Source: Lwoffella lincolnii
GTDB lineage: Bacteria; Pseudomonadota; Gammaproteobacteria; Pseudomonadales; Moraxellaceae
Reading direction: 5' to 3'
DNA length: 64,000 bases
Assembly: GCF_002014765.1 (NCBI RefSeq)
Contig: NZ_MUYT01000004.1
Coordinates: 558,001-622,000 of the forward strand
The first letter of the stretch is position 1; each line of letters starts with the position of its first letter. Positions 1 to 8,102 of this stretch are shown here, in pieces. The notes under the pieces are model-generated. The model had not been told where the DNA came from, did not search any database, and saw only the letters and a list, made by a program, of their open reading frames with translations. Both the position numbers and the translations under genes were made by a program.

Positions 1-1591
1 GAGTTGCTCCATCTTCACCCACCAATCCCGCTCTATCAATGGCAAACAAAACATCTAACTTCTGTAATGCCACATCATGCACCAACTGGTCATAACCCCG
101 CTGTAAAAAGGTGGAATAAATCGCCACAATTGGCTTAACGCCTTGTGTTGCCATGCCAGCTGCCAAAGTTACCGCATGTTGCTCAGCAATCGCCACATCA
201 AAAAACTGCTTGGGGTAACGCTGAGCAAATTCACTCATGCCAGACCCTTCTTCCATCGCTGGCGTGATTGCCATCAGCTTACTGTCAATGAATGCTTTAT
301 CACAAATAAACTGCCCAAAGACTTGAGAATATTTAAGGGGCTTGGGTGATGGTTTGGTGAGTTTGTTTTGCCCATTATTCTGACTGACAGATGACGATGA
401 TGGGACAACTGACATCTTAGGCAGTTTGGCAATCGCATGATAACCCACAGGGTCAGCTTCGGCAGGCAAAAATCCTTTACCTTTGACGGTATGCACATGC
501 ACCAATATGGGGCCTGATAACTGTTTGACTCGCCCCAACACTCGCATCAAAGTGGACAAATCATGCCCATCAAAAGGACCAAAATAGGCAAATCCAATCG
601 CCTTAAACAAGTTATCAGGAAACATATTTTGGGCAATTTTAACGGCAATTTGTTCGGGTAAGCGTTCAAACTGACTGGGTGTTGGCAATAATTTTTTGGC
701 AAATTGTTGGCTGATTTTCTCCCCCAGTTTTTTTGGCAACTTATTGGTAAAATCACCAATCGCATCATTGGTCATGTGCAGGTAATGCCGAAAACGGCGG
801 TCATCACTTGACAACTTGCGACTGGTGATGATGGGCTTGCCATCAGCATCAATGTCCACTGCCAAGCCACGTTGCCAGAGCGATGCCAAATGCTTAGAAA
901 AACCACCTGTTGCTTGTGAAATGGACATGTCATTGTCATTGAGAACCACCAACAAGTCAGCATGATTTTGCACAGCATCGTTCATGGCTTCAAACGCCAT
1001 GCCCCCTGTCATCGCCCCATCACCCACCACACACGCCACTTTGGCATGTTTGCCCAAATGACGCATCGCCAAACTCATGCCCAAGCCTGCTGATATGGCG
1101 GTGGACGAATGCCCCACACCAAAGCTGTCATAGACCGACTCACCACGCTCTGGAAAAGCGGTTAAGCCATCTTGACTGCGAATACTGGCGATTTTGTCTC
1201 GTCTTCCTGTCAATATTTTGTGGGCATAGGCTTGATGCCCCACGTCCCACACCAGCTGATCTTGGGGCATATCAAGCAGGGCATGCAAAGCCACGGTCAA
1301 TTCGATGACCCCAAGATTTGCTCCAAAATGCCCACCACTGATGCCAGAGGAATACAACATAAATGCACGCAACTCATCTGCCAGCTGCAACAGCTGTGTG
1401 ATGCTCAAGCCCTTTAAATGGGCAGGGGCATCAATGGTATCTAACAAAGGGGTAAGCGGACGCTCGGTGGGAATGCTGGTAAAGGTTTTTGGCATATGGG
1501 TCATGTGGCGTTGACTGGTTGGACGTGGTTCATCTGGCGTATGCTGTCGGCATTGGTCAGTTGCGTGTCTGGTGTCAGAATAATCGTGCAT
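1..1591 (-). CDS. dxs: 1-deoxy-D-xylulose-5-phosphate synthase, partial (C-terminus off the window)
   Basis: Dxs condenses pyruvate and glyceraldehyde 3-phosphate to DXP, the first step of the MEP isoprenoid pathway and a precursor for thiamine and pyridoxal phosphate; it is a cytosolic thiamine-diphosphate enzyme. About 530 codons are present, against a usual length near 630, so the last ~100 residues lie beyond base 1. Visible motifs include SGGHFGANLG, the GDVGHQAY-like segment WDVGHQAY, GVGHSSTAISAG, the ThDP-binding GDGAMTGGMAFEA...NDND (around residue 190), HTVKGKGF, and the pyrimidine-domain IAEQHAV. An in-frame stop lies just upstream of the ATG at 1591. Later in-frame ATGs at 1504 and 1495 (MPKTF) would match shorter homologues better, and none of the three has a convincing ribosome-binding site. 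It is divergent from ribA with 214 bp between them. The identification is secure; the exact start is not. Confidence 0.95.
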   Translation of the reverse strand, partial: MHDYSDTRHATDQCRQHTPDEPRPTSQRHMTHMPKTFTSIPTERPLTPLLDTIDAPAHLKGLSITQLLQLADELRAFMLYSSGISGGHFGANLGVIELTVALHALLDMPQDQLVWDVGHQAYAHKILTGRRDKIASIRSQDGLTAFPERGESVYDSFGVGHSSTAISAGLGMSLAMRHLGKHAKVACVVGDGAMTGGMAFEAMNDAVQNHADLLVVLNDNDMSISQATGGFSKHLASLWQRGLAVDIDADGKPIITSRKLSSDDRRFRHYLHMTNDAIGDFTNKLPKKLGEKISQQFAKKLLPTPSQFERLPEQIAVKIAQNMFPDNLFKAIGFAYFGPFDGHDLSTLMRVLGRVKQLSGPILVHVHTVKGKGFLPAEADPVGYHAIAKLPKMSVVPSSSSVSQNNGQNKLTKPSPKPLKYSQVFGQFICDKAFIDSKLMAITPAMEEGSGMSEFAQRYPKQFFDVAIAEQHAVTLAAGMATQGVKPIVAIYSTFLQRGYDQLVHDVALQKLDVLFAIDRAGLVGEDGAT

Positions 1592-1805
1592 GATGAGCTA
1601 AAACGCCTTATTGATAACCGTATTTATATTCATAAAATAACCGTTGCCAAACTAAAAAATGCACCAAAATATTCATCAAAGACATTTATCAAAGCAACAT
1701 TGATGATTTGTGGCATAATAGCATTTTTTTATCCTCTCGCCTAATGCCATTGAGCTTAATTAAGCATCTCATGGCATAAAAATCACTCAAACTTTGTGAG
1801 GTATC

Positions 1806-2444
1806 GTGTCTTATCAATTCATCAGTCAAGCCAAACTGCCCACTCGTCACGGTATGTTTGACATTCATGTGTTTGAAAACGAACAACAACAAGAGCATGT
1901 CATCTTAAGTGTGGGTCTACCTATGCACATTCATCACGATGACCAACATCGCTTAGCCAATGACAAACTGCCCTTAATACGCATTCATAGCGAATGCCTA
2001 ACAGGCGATGCCTTTTCTTCATTAAAATGCGATTGTGGGCCACAGCTCAACACCAGCATGCAGATGATACAGGCTCATGGCATGGGAGCGATTCTCTACT
2101 TACGTCAAGAAGGGCGTGGCATTGGTTTGGTGAATAAAATCCGTGCCTATGCCTTGCAAGACCAAGGGCATGACACCTTACAAGCCAATCTGATGCTTGG
2201 CTTGCCTGCTGATGCTCGCACTTATGACATGTGCCTGCCCATGCTCAAACACCTTGGCATCACAAGACTCAATCTCATCACCAACAACCCTGATAAGCTA
2301 AGTTATCTCAACGGGTTGGGTTTTGAAGTGGTTAAGCGTGTGCCATTATTGGTGGGCGTTAATGGACACAATACCAACTATCTTAACACCAAACGCAACC
2401 ACATGGGGCATATGATTGAGCAAGACCTTCAAAAGCTGATATAG
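1806..2444 (+). CDS. ribA: GTP cyclohydrolase II
   Basis: This enzyme opens GTP to 2,5-diamino-6-ribosylamino-4-pyrimidinone 5'-phosphate, the committed step of riboflavin synthesis. The 212 residues are the length of a stand-alone RibA, not a RibBA fusion. The zinc-binding cysteines appear in ECLTGDAFSSLKCDCGPQL, and the catalytic region in LRQEGRGIGL, followed by the ITNNPDK and KRNHMGHM segments typical of the family. The start is GTG, supported by GAGG a few bases upstream. There is no FMN riboswitch-like structure in the short upstream region. The gene faces dxs head to head and converges on the mechanosensitive channel gene 34 bp downstream. Confidence 0.96.
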   Translation: MSYQFISQAKLPTRHGMFDIHVFENEQQQEHVILSVGLPMHIHHDDQHRLANDKLPLIRIHSECLTGDAFSSLKCDCGPQLNTSMQMIQAHGMGAILYLRQEGRGIGLVNKIRAYALQDQGHDTLQANLMLGLPADARTYDMCLPMLKHLGITRLNLITNNPDKLSYLNGLGFEVVKRVPLLVGVNGHNTNYLNTKRNHMGHMIEQDLQKLI

Positions 2445-2478
2445 ACCACACTCAAGGGTGTCTCACGTTGGGGACGAT

Positions 2479-3405
2479 TCATTGGGTTGTCAATTTATTG
2501 GCCAGTTTGGTCACCGAATCATCGCTCATGTCCAAGGTGCGAATGGGGAATGGGATATTCACCCGTGCATTGTCCAAAGCAGATTTAATGGCTTTAATGA
2601 CTTCGTGCGTTGATGCCACTTTGTTGGTTTGCGCCCCATTATCAATAAACCAGCGCACTTTTAAATCAATGCTTGAATCACCAAAACCAACCGCTATCAC
2701 AGAAGGTTCTGCCAATTTTGAGACACTGTCGGCTTTTTTTAATGCTTGCAAAATCACCTGCTCTGCGGTATCAATGCTGTCTTCATAACCAATGCCCACG
2801 CTCACTTCCAGACGGCGGCGAGCATAAGCGGTATTGACCGTTAACACTGACGTGTACAGTTGAGCATTAGGAATCACCACTTGCCTACCATCATAAGTTT
2901 TAATGGTGGTGGCTCGCACCTTAATGTCTTCAACCGTGCCTTCATAATTGCCTGAGATGATTTGGTCACCAATGCGAAACGGCTCAGACAATAACAACAA
3001 AATACCAGACAACAAATTTTGAAAGATGTCTTTAAAGGCAAAACCAATCGCCACCGAACCAATCCCTAATGCCCCGACCAATTTGGCAGGGGTGAATCCC
3101 GGTACGGCAATCACCATGGCAACCATAAAGCCCACAAACAATATCAATGCCCCACCAACACGTTGAAACACTTGTATTAAATTGCGATGAGCCTGACGTG
3201 AACCCAGCAGTTTGTTGACTGTCTTTTTAAAAAAATAGGATAATCCCCAAAATACCGAAAACACCACCAATGCCACAATGAAGTAAGGCAACTGTTGCAT
3301 GAAATCAACAAACATGGTATTGGCAGCAGAAGCGATGGTGGTGTATTCATCAACTTTTTGTACCACATTTTCAGTGATGTTTTGGGTTGCTTGCTGTACT
3401 GGCAT
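2479..3405 (-). CDS. MscS-family small-conductance mechanosensitive channel
   Basis: Inner-membrane channel expected to open under membrane tension and release solutes on osmotic downshock. The 308 residues give an N-terminal periplasmic/TM region (two hydrophobic spans around residues 35-60 and 85-110), then the pore-lining helix with the small-residue pattern VGALGIGSVAIGFAFKD, and the MscS beta domain with FRIGDQI, GTVEDI and the T-x-DGR-x-V-IPN motif. The C-terminal alpha/beta domain follows. The ATG at 3405 has GAGG six bases upstream and is preferred over a TTG at 3417. It lies 13 bp downstream of gloA on the same strand, so the two are probably cotranscribed. It is an MscS paralogue of the YbdG/MscS type; which one cannot be told from the sequence alone. 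Confidence 0.9.
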   Translation of the reverse strand: MPVQQATQNITENVVQKVDEYTTIASAANTMFVDFMQQLPYFIVALVVFSVFWGLSYFFKKTVNKLLGSRQAHRNLIQVFQRVGGALILFVGFMVAMVIAVPGFTPAKLVGALGIGSVAIGFAFKDIFQNLLSGILLLLSEPFRIGDQIISGNYEGTVEDIKVRATTIKTYDGRQVVIPNAQLYTSVLTVNTAYARRRLEVSVGIGYEDSIDTAEQVILQALKKADSVSKLAEPSVIAVGFGDSSIDLKVRWFIDNGAQTNKVASTHEVIKAIKSALDNARVNIPFPIRTLDMSDDSVTKLANKLTTQ

Positions 3406-3418
3406 AACCAACCTCAAA

Positions 3419-3982
3419 CTAATTCATTTTGTCTGCTTGGACAATCTCTATCCAATACCCATCAGGGTCTTTGATAAACGCAATGTGCTTCATGTTGCCA
3501 TCTTCTGGGCGTTTTTGATAAATGACATCATTCTCATCAAACCATGCAATGGCTGCGGTTAAATCAGGCACACTAAAACAAATATGCCCAAAACCTTTGG
3601 GGTCTTGATTGCCACTGTGATAGGCAAAATCGGCTTGACTTTCTGTGCCATAATTGTGCGTCAGCTCTAAAATGCCCCGTTGGCGAAAGGTATGAACCGC
3701 CAATTCTTCATCAGTACTGGGTAAATTGTTTCTTTCTTGCTCAGTAAGTTTTGCCAAAAAATACAAATCAAATCCCATGTTCGCAAAACGTTTGACATGC
3801 AACAATGTCATGCCCAATACTTGGGTATAAAAACGCAACGACACTGTAGGGTCTTTGACACGCAACATTGTGTGGTTAAAAATAAAACCATCACTTTGGG
3901 TGGGAATGGGCATCACACCGTCCACCTGTGGGGTTTGGGTGGGTTGGTTGATTTGACTTGGGTTAGCATCAGAACTTTTCAT
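3419..3982 (-). CDS. gloA: Lactoylglutathione lyase (glyoxalase I)
   Basis: Glyoxalase I isomerises the hemithioacetal of methylglyoxal and glutathione to S-lactoylglutathione, detoxifying methylglyoxal in the cytosol. The 187 residues cover a ~30-residue Pro/Gln-rich lead and a two-module vicinal-oxygen-chelate fold. Candidate metal ligands are His in FNHTMLRVKDP, Glu in ILELTHNYG, His in GFGHICFSVPD and Glu in YWIEIVQ. FYTQVLGM and KDPDGYWIE are family hallmarks. The length resembles the longer, often zinc-dependent bacterial/eukaryotic type more than the ~135-residue E. coli enzyme. It is followed closely by the mscS-type gene. A perfect 16-bp tandem duplication lies 22 bp before its start. 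Confidence 0.93.
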   Translation of the reverse strand: MKSSDANPSQINQPTQTPQVDGVMPIPTQSDGFIFNHTMLRVKDPTVSLRFYTQVLGMTLLHVKRFANMGFDLYFLAKLTEQERNNLPSTDEELAVHTFRQRGILELTHNYGTESQADFAYHSGNQDPKGFGHICFSVPDLTAAIAWFDENDVIYQKRPEDGNMKHIAFIKDPDGYWIEIVQADKMN

Positions 3983-4003
3983 GGGTTTTCTCCTTTTTTG
4001 AGT

Positions 4004-4035
4004 GGGTGTGTTGAATGTTGGGTGTGTTGAATGTT
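4004..4035. repeat. Perfect 16-bp tandem duplication upstream of gloA
   Basis: Two identical, abutting copies of GGGTGTGTTGAATGTT at 4004-4019 and 4020-4035. The array lies in the probable 5' leader of gloA (minus strand), so copy-number change would alter the promoter-to-start distance. It is one of several such duplications in this window. Confidence 0.9.
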
Positions 4036-4146
4036 GATGGCATGATAAACTAAAATTTTAAGCAGTTAAAGCGTTAATCCATCATTCACACTTTTTGGTC
4101 TTGTAAAAACTTGAATTCTTTTAAAAATTTTGGCCTTTTAAAAACC

Positions 4147-4788
4147 TCAGTCGTCTAAAAAATTCACCTGACCAGTGGTAAGGTCGTATTCGGCACCCAA
4201 AATTAACAAATCACCATTATCCACCATGTCCTCTAACATGCGTGAGCCATGCTTTAGCTGACTGACCGACATTCGCACATTGGCACGAATGGAACGTTTT
4301 ATCAGCTCATTGGCATCAGCATCATTGCCTGTGGCAGTCACCAGCTCATGTAAGTTATAAACACTGGGGCGAATGCGGTCCACGATGGATTGTAGGTTAG
4401 GGGAATAATATTGCTCAGGATTGATTAAGGCTTCCACACAAGCAGTGACTGCCCCACAATGTGAATGCCCCAATACCACCACCAGTCGTGTGGCAAATTT
4501 TTCGACAGCAAACTCAACCGAACCGATTTGTGATGGTGCGACAATGTTACCTGCCACACGGATAACAAATAAATCACCCAACCCTTGGTCAAAAATCAAT
4601 TCAACAGGGACACGGGCATCAGAACAACCCAAAATAATGGCTTTGGGATTTTGAATTTTGGTCAATTCTGGACACTTAACAAGGTACTGAGCATTGGTTA
4701 AGCTATCAACATAGCGCGCGTTGCCTGCTTTAAGTTCTGCCAGTGCTTGCCTGCCCAGCCCCAGCTGTTGTTGGTTTTGAGAAGTCAT
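4147..4788 (-). CDS. can: Beta-class carbonic anhydrase
   Basis: Zinc enzyme interconverting CO2 and bicarbonate, supplying bicarbonate for carboxylations in the cytosol. The 213 residues carry the canonical ligands: Cys55 and Asp57-Arg59 in CSDARVP, and His108 with Cys111 in GHSHCGAV. The core also shows RVAGNIV and the EFAVE helix. These define the beta class. It is a single gene, transcribed away from the TauE/SafE permease gene; the intergenic spacer towards gloA is AT-rich with no clear terminator. The ATG at 4788 is the first in frame, with AAGGAAA rather far upstream. Confidence 0.95.
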   Translation of the reverse strand: MTSQNQQQLGLGRQALAELKAGNARYVDSLTNAQYLVKCPELTKIQNPKAIILGCSDARVPVELIFDQGLGDLFVIRVAGNIVAPSQIGSVEFAVEKFATRLVVVLGHSHCGAVTACVEALINPEQYYSPNLQSIVDRIRPSVYNLHELVTATGNDADANELIKRSIRANVRMSVSQLKHGSRMLEDMVDNGDLLILGAEYDLTTGQVNFLDD

Positions 4789-5027
4789 GATGATATTAAT
4801 TTCCTTTGTTTTTGTGGGTGATGGGCGGTAATGATATGATGGTTAGGTTGTTAGATTAATGAGACACCGATTATTATACTGGCATACTAAAATTAATGAC
4901 ACTTAATGACACATGGGCGATTGATGACGAATGTTGATGAATGTGCTATGTTACCGCCTTAAACTTTATTAACGCTTGTCATTTAAGTTTTCGTTTTATT
5001 AACACGTGTTTTAGGAAGCATCGCATC

Positions 5028-5834
5028 ATGTTGTATGTTTGGTTTATTTTGGCTGGGACATTTGCTGGTGTGTGTGCTGGCTTGTTTGGTGTGGGCGGTG
5101 GTTTGATTATCGTGCCTGCTTTGGTGTGGATTTTGGGGGCGTATGGTTTTCCATCTGAGTTTATCCCCCATGTGTCGGTGGGGACAGCGTTGGCGACCAT
5201 CATCATCACCTCCATCAGCTCGATGACAGCACACAACAAACGTGGCGGAGTGCGATGGGAGGTGTTTAAAAATCTGACCTATGGTTTGGTGGTCGGCTCA
5301 CTGTTTGGGGCGTGGGTGGCAACGCTCATTAAAGGACAGCATTTGCAGGGCTTGATTGGCGTGTTTGCCATCATCATGTCCATACAGATGTTCATGAAAA
5401 AAGCAGATGAGAACATCAAGCCTCTGCCCAGGCCATTTAGCCAGTGTGTGGCAGGTGGTGTGATTGGCATGGCTTCGGCGATTTTTGGGATTGGGGGCGG
5501 TAGCCTAAACGTGCCATACCTCACCCACGCAGGTCTGCCCATGAAACAAGCGGTTGGCACCAGTGCGGCATGCGGTCTGCCCATTGCCATCGCAGGGGCG
5601 TTAGGCTTTATGGTGTTTGGGCATCGCCATGTGGCAAACATGAGTGAGCCTGTGGCAGGCTTGGTCGGTTTTGTGCATTTACCCGCCTTTGTTGCCATCA
5701 GTGTGGCAAGTTTCATCACCGCCAAACTGGGGGCAAAAATCGCCCACAAACTGCCTGCTGGCACGCTTAAAAAAGCCTTTGCTTGTTTGCTCATTGTGGT
5801 GGGTTGTCAGCTCATTTATAAGAGTGTGGTTTAA
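5028..5834 (+). CDS. TauE/SafE family membrane permease (putative sulfite/organosulfonate or anion exporter)
   Basis: A 268-residue integral membrane protein with about eight hydrophobic helices. It shows the family's internal duplication: the first half has AGLFGVGGGLIIVPAL and the second AIFGIGGGSLNVPYL, the glycine-rich re-entrant signature of TauE/SafE proteins. Members move sulfite, sulfolactate, taurine-derived or other small anions; nothing nearby narrows the substrate. The ATG at 5028 has AGGAAG nine bases upstream and begins directly with a membrane helix, so it is preferred over an upstream ATG at 4941. The gene stands alone and is divergent from the carbonic anhydrase gene. Confidence 0.9.
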   Translation: MLYVWFILAGTFAGVCAGLFGVGGGLIIVPALVWILGAYGFPSEFIPHVSVGTALATIIITSISSMTAHNKRGGVRWEVFKNLTYGLVVGSLFGAWVATLIKGQHLQGLIGVFAIIMSIQMFMKKADENIKPLPRPFSQCVAGGVIGMASAIFGIGGGSLNVPYLTHAGLPMKQAVGTSAACGLPIAIAGALGFMVFGHRHVANMSEPVAGLVGFVHLPAFVAISVASFITAKLGAKIAHKLPAGTLKKAFACLLIVVGCQLIYKSVV

Positions 5835-5948
5835 AAAGTCATTGACATTCATGGCAATCCACTTGATGTTAAAGTAACATTAAGTGGTTATCCATCGCCA
5901 TATTTATCATTGAAGTGAAGTAAAAAATAAAAATTTACTCAAAAACAA

Positions 5949-5982
5949 GAGCTTATTGTTATGAAGAGCTTATCGTTATGAA
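5949..5982. repeat. 17-bp tandem duplication (one mismatch)
   Basis: GAGCTTATTGTTATGAA at 5949-5965 is followed at once by GAGCTTATCGTTATGAA at 5966-5982. The single T/C difference indicates that the duplication is not brand new. Confidence 0.85.
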
Positions 5983-6144
5983 ATGTTTCATGGATGCAAG
6001 GATATTTGTCCGAACCTTGCTACCCCTAACCATCTCTGATATTTTGGTGGATAAGAGATATTTATCCAGATGATTGGTGGTAAAATCAAAACAAAAGACA
6101 ATTGATAGGTACAACTGTATTTATTACCATATTACATAAAAACC

Positions 6145-6184
6145 ACACCAAACGATGATACTCCGACATATCATCATCTGGTGT
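6145..6184. promoter_or_regulatory. Long inverted repeat upstream of the secreted-peptide gene
   Basis: Left arm ACACCAAACGATGATA (6145-6160), 8-nt loop, right arm TATCATCATCTGGTGT (6169-6184); 14 of 16 positions pair. No T-run follows the right arm, so it is not a standard terminator of the + strand; it ends 60 bp before the ATG at 6245 and could be an operator or a leader-RNA hairpin. A weaker hairpin (ATCAGT/ACTGAT, 6196-6212) followed by CTTTTT lies between it and the gene and might attenuate transcription. Function is inference. Confidence 0.5.
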
Positions 6185-6244
6185 AGTTAGGGCTTATCAG
6201 TATCAGACTGATGCTTTTTCACAATCAATAAAAGGAAAAAACTT

Positions 6245-6718
6245 ATGAAAAAACTTTCAATCCTAGCACTAAGTGCTACCGTAGCCATCGCTCCTGCATT
6301 TGCAGAGACGACTTCTCATTATACCACACCGAGTGTGGATACACAAACAATCGTATTACCCCAAACAACTGTTTCCGCCACAACCCCACAAGCCGACCTA
6401 TCTTTTGCTTTTGATAATGTAGAAAATCTACAAGCGACAGACATGACACTTGCAGAAATGCAAGAGACGGAGGGGGCGGCGTTGCCACTAGCGTATATGG
6501 GTGGTGCCGCTCTATTTGGAAGCATGGTTAATGTTAATACATATGTAAGGGCTGTACCCCAGTCTCAAAGAACTTTGGGTGGTTACGCTACTGCGATTGG
6601 TAGTGGGGCAGTAGGCGGAGCATTGACTGCAACACCAATAGGAGCTATGAGAGCTGCTTTTCTAGGTGGAGGTGTGGCACTTGCGGGGAGTGGTGTTTCT
6701 GTTACCATGAAAAAGTAG
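6245..6718 (+). CDS. Sec-exported glycine-zipper peptide precursor with double-glycine-type leader (candidate bacteriocin or amyloid-like substrate)
   Basis: 157 residues in three parts. Residues 1-20 are a Sec signal peptide ending APAFA-E. Residues 21-66 are a Thr/Pro/Gln-rich spacer. Residues 67-78 (MTLAEMQETEGA) fit the double-glycine leader consensus: hydrophobic at -12, E at -8, M at -7, T at -4, G at -2, A at -1. The predicted mature part, 79-157, is about 79 residues of Gly/Ala-rich small-residue motifs (MGGAALFG, GSGAVGGALTATPIGAM, FLGGGVALAGSG), as in pore-forming class II bacteriocins and other glycine-zipper proteins. The ATG has AAAGGAAAAAA upstream. A C39 peptidase that could cut after GA is encoded three genes downstream. 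I do not recognise a named family. Combining a Sec signal with a GG leader is unusual, because C39-processed peptides normally leave through an ABC transporter. Function is inferred. Confidence 0.7.
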   Translation: MKKLSILALSATVAIAPAFAETTSHYTTPSVDTQTIVLPQTTVSATTPQADLSFAFDNVENLQATDMTLAEMQETEGAALPLAYMGGAALFGSMVNVNTYVRAVPQSQRTLGGYATAIGSGAVGGALTATPIGAMRAAFLGGGVALAGSGVSVTMKK

Positions 6719-6758
6719 CATCCCGTAATATTATTTACAAGAAAGAAAGTGCTTTTGA

Positions 6759-7055
6759 ATGATGTGCTTTCTTTCAGTGTTTTATGCCAACAATTACATA
6801 AATAATGATATGACAATTTTTGAAATTATATACTACATACTTCTGTTCTCAATATATCCTAGCTTAGTTTTCTTCTTTAATAGAGAAAATTTATCAATTA
6901 AAAAGATTGTTTTTTTTACGGCTCTCTTATGTATAATTGGTTTTATATTTGCAAAAATTATTTATGGTAATTATTCGATAGGATTTTTAATTTATATGGG
7001 AGTATGTCCTGCTTTTGGATTATTGGCATTTCATAAAATAAGATATGGTAAATAA
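6759..7055 (+). CDS. Small AT-rich membrane protein (candidate immunity/accessory protein)
   Basis: 98 residues if started at 6759, or 81 from the in-frame ATG at 6810 (MTIFEIIYYI). It has three to four hydrophobic segments: IIYYILLFSIYPSLVFFF, IVFFTALLCIIGFIFAKIIY, and a final Gly/Ile-rich helix before the basic tail HKIRYGK. Its base composition is far more AT-rich than its neighbours and its codon use is biased to A/T, suggesting recent acquisition. Small hydrophobic proteins directly after a bacteriocin gene are often immunity proteins, and this position (40 bp after the peptide gene) fits; that is analogy, not homology. A membrane accessory factor for export is also possible. Confidence 0.6.
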   Translation: MMCFLSVFYANNYINNDMTIFEIIYYILLFSIYPSLVFFFNRENLSIKKIVFFTALLCIIGFIFAKIIYGNYSIGFLIYMGVCPAFGLLAFHKIRYGK

Positions 7056-7106
7056 TTGTGTCAGTTAATAAACTAAAACTAAATTAAGATGTTGGCTATC
7101 TTATTC

Positions 7107-7115
7107 TGTTATAAT
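7107..7115 (+). promoter_or_regulatory. Extended -10 promoter for the beta-barrel/C39 gene pair
   Basis: TGTTATAAT is a perfect extended -10 (TGn-TATAAT), 22 bp upstream of the ATG at 7137. No good -35 is seen, as expected for extended -10 promoters. It suggests that the beta-barrel and peptidase genes can be transcribed separately from the peptide gene. Confidence 0.5.
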
Positions 7116-7136
7116 TGAGATTAAGTAGGTTTTGTA

Positions 7137-8093
7137 ATGATGTATAAACATATTATGATTGTATTTGGGTTGGTGTCATTTTCTTTAACCGCCCACGCCG
7201 ACCTCCCTCTTACAGTCGATGACCTATTGGCAGACAAAAACCGTTTTAGACTTGATACTGATTTGAGCTATTATAATCATCATCGTTCATCTGTCGCCAC
7301 ACAGGATTTTGAGATGGTGGATTTAGGGCAGGGTCGCACGCTGTATATGCCATCCATCGGCGAGAGTAATGCCAATACCGATAGCCTGATTGCAGGGCTG
7401 GGCGTGCGTTATGGTGTGAGCGATAAGCTAGAAATAGGCGTAAAAACGAATGCCATCTATCGTAATGCACGCCACCAAAATGGTGCGGAATTGTCAAAGT
7501 CAAGCGACACCTATCTAAACGACATCAGTATCAGCACCCAATATCAGCTCACCAAAAATCATAAAAAATTCCCTGATAGCCTTGTGTTTGGCGAGCTGTC
7601 TATTTATGACAACACCCAAGGGCTAAAACGCAAAAACGCCAGCTCCGCCCTTATCGGCTTTACCACTTATACGGTCAATGATCCGATTGTGCTTAGTCTG
7701 ACGGGTACTTATCAATATCAGCCAAGACGTGAAACCAATACAGGTGGTCATGTGGATTTGGGTGATACAGCAACCCTAAACGGCTCGGTGGGCTTTGCGG
7801 TCAATCCCGACATCACGCTGACAGGCGGGGTTGGGGTTCGCCATAAATGGGCGGATAAGGGCGAGCTTGGCAAGCTAGAAAATAACAGCACCCAAACCAC
7901 GCTAAACCTAGGATTTGCCTATGCCATGACCGCTCGGAGTAACCTAACCGCCAATGTTCGTACGCCCATCTCAGGCGATGGTGGCAGTACATTGTCTGTG
8001 GGCTTGACGAGCAAATTGGGTAAATTGCCGCCGCCATTGTCTCAAAAATACCGCCAAATCAAATCAGCAGAGCCTACTGTATCTGCACCGTAA
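7137..8093 (+). CDS. Outer-membrane beta-barrel protein, FapF-like secretion channel candidate
   Basis: 318 residues with a Sec signal peptide (about 1-21, ending TAHA-D). The mature start LPLTVDDLLADKNRFRLD is followed by alternating amphipathic strands typical of a 10-14 strand barrel (LSYYNHH, LGVRYGVSDKLEIGVKT, ISISTQYQL, LVFGELSIYD, ALIGFTTYTV, LSLTGTYQYQ, NGSVGFAVNPDITLTGGVGVRHKW, LNLGFAYAMT), with a Pro-rich C-terminal tail. This layout matches proteins annotated as outer-membrane transporters and, by my reading, FapF, the pore that exports Fap amyloid subunits in Pseudomonas. The C39 peptidase gene starts only 9 bp downstream, as fapD is linked to fapF. The start is the first of two consecutive ATGs after TAAGTAGG. 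That it is a beta-barrel is likely; that it is a FapF homologue is moderate. Confidence 0.7.
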   Translation: MMYKHIMIVFGLVSFSLTAHADLPLTVDDLLADKNRFRLDTDLSYYNHHRSSVATQDFEMVDLGQGRTLYMPSIGESNANTDSLIAGLGVRYGVSDKLEIGVKTNAIYRNARHQNGAELSKSSDTYLNDISISTQYQLTKNHKKFPDSLVFGELSIYDNTQGLKRKNASSALIGFTTYTVNDPIVLSLTGTYQYQPRRETNTGGHVDLGDTATLNGSVGFAVNPDITLTGGVGVRHKWADKGELGKLENNSTQTTLNLGFAYAMTARSNLTANVRTPISGDGGSTLSVGLTSKLGKLPPPLSQKYRQIKSAEPTVSAP

Positions 8094-8102
8094 AATCTGT
8101 AA

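Larger units (their letters stand above)
5835..6244. other. 410-bp non-coding region before the peptide-secretion cluster
   Basis: AT-rich spacer without a credible reading frame. It holds a 17-bp tandem duplication (5949-5982), a small inverted repeat (ATCTCT at 6032, AGAGAT at 6054), a strong 16-bp-arm hairpin (6145-6184) and a short hairpin with a T-run (6196-6217). A promoter for the gene at 6245 must lie here, but no clear -35/-10 pair was identified. Confidence 0.6.

Noticed and set aside
1592..1805. FMN riboswitch upstream of ribA
   Set aside because: The spacer is short and lacks the conserved RFN-element segments; ribA is also a single gene here.
5279..5794. 171-codon open frame antisense to the TauE/SafE gene
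   Set aside because: It overlaps a clear membrane protein gene entirely and has the composition of a complementary-strand shadow.
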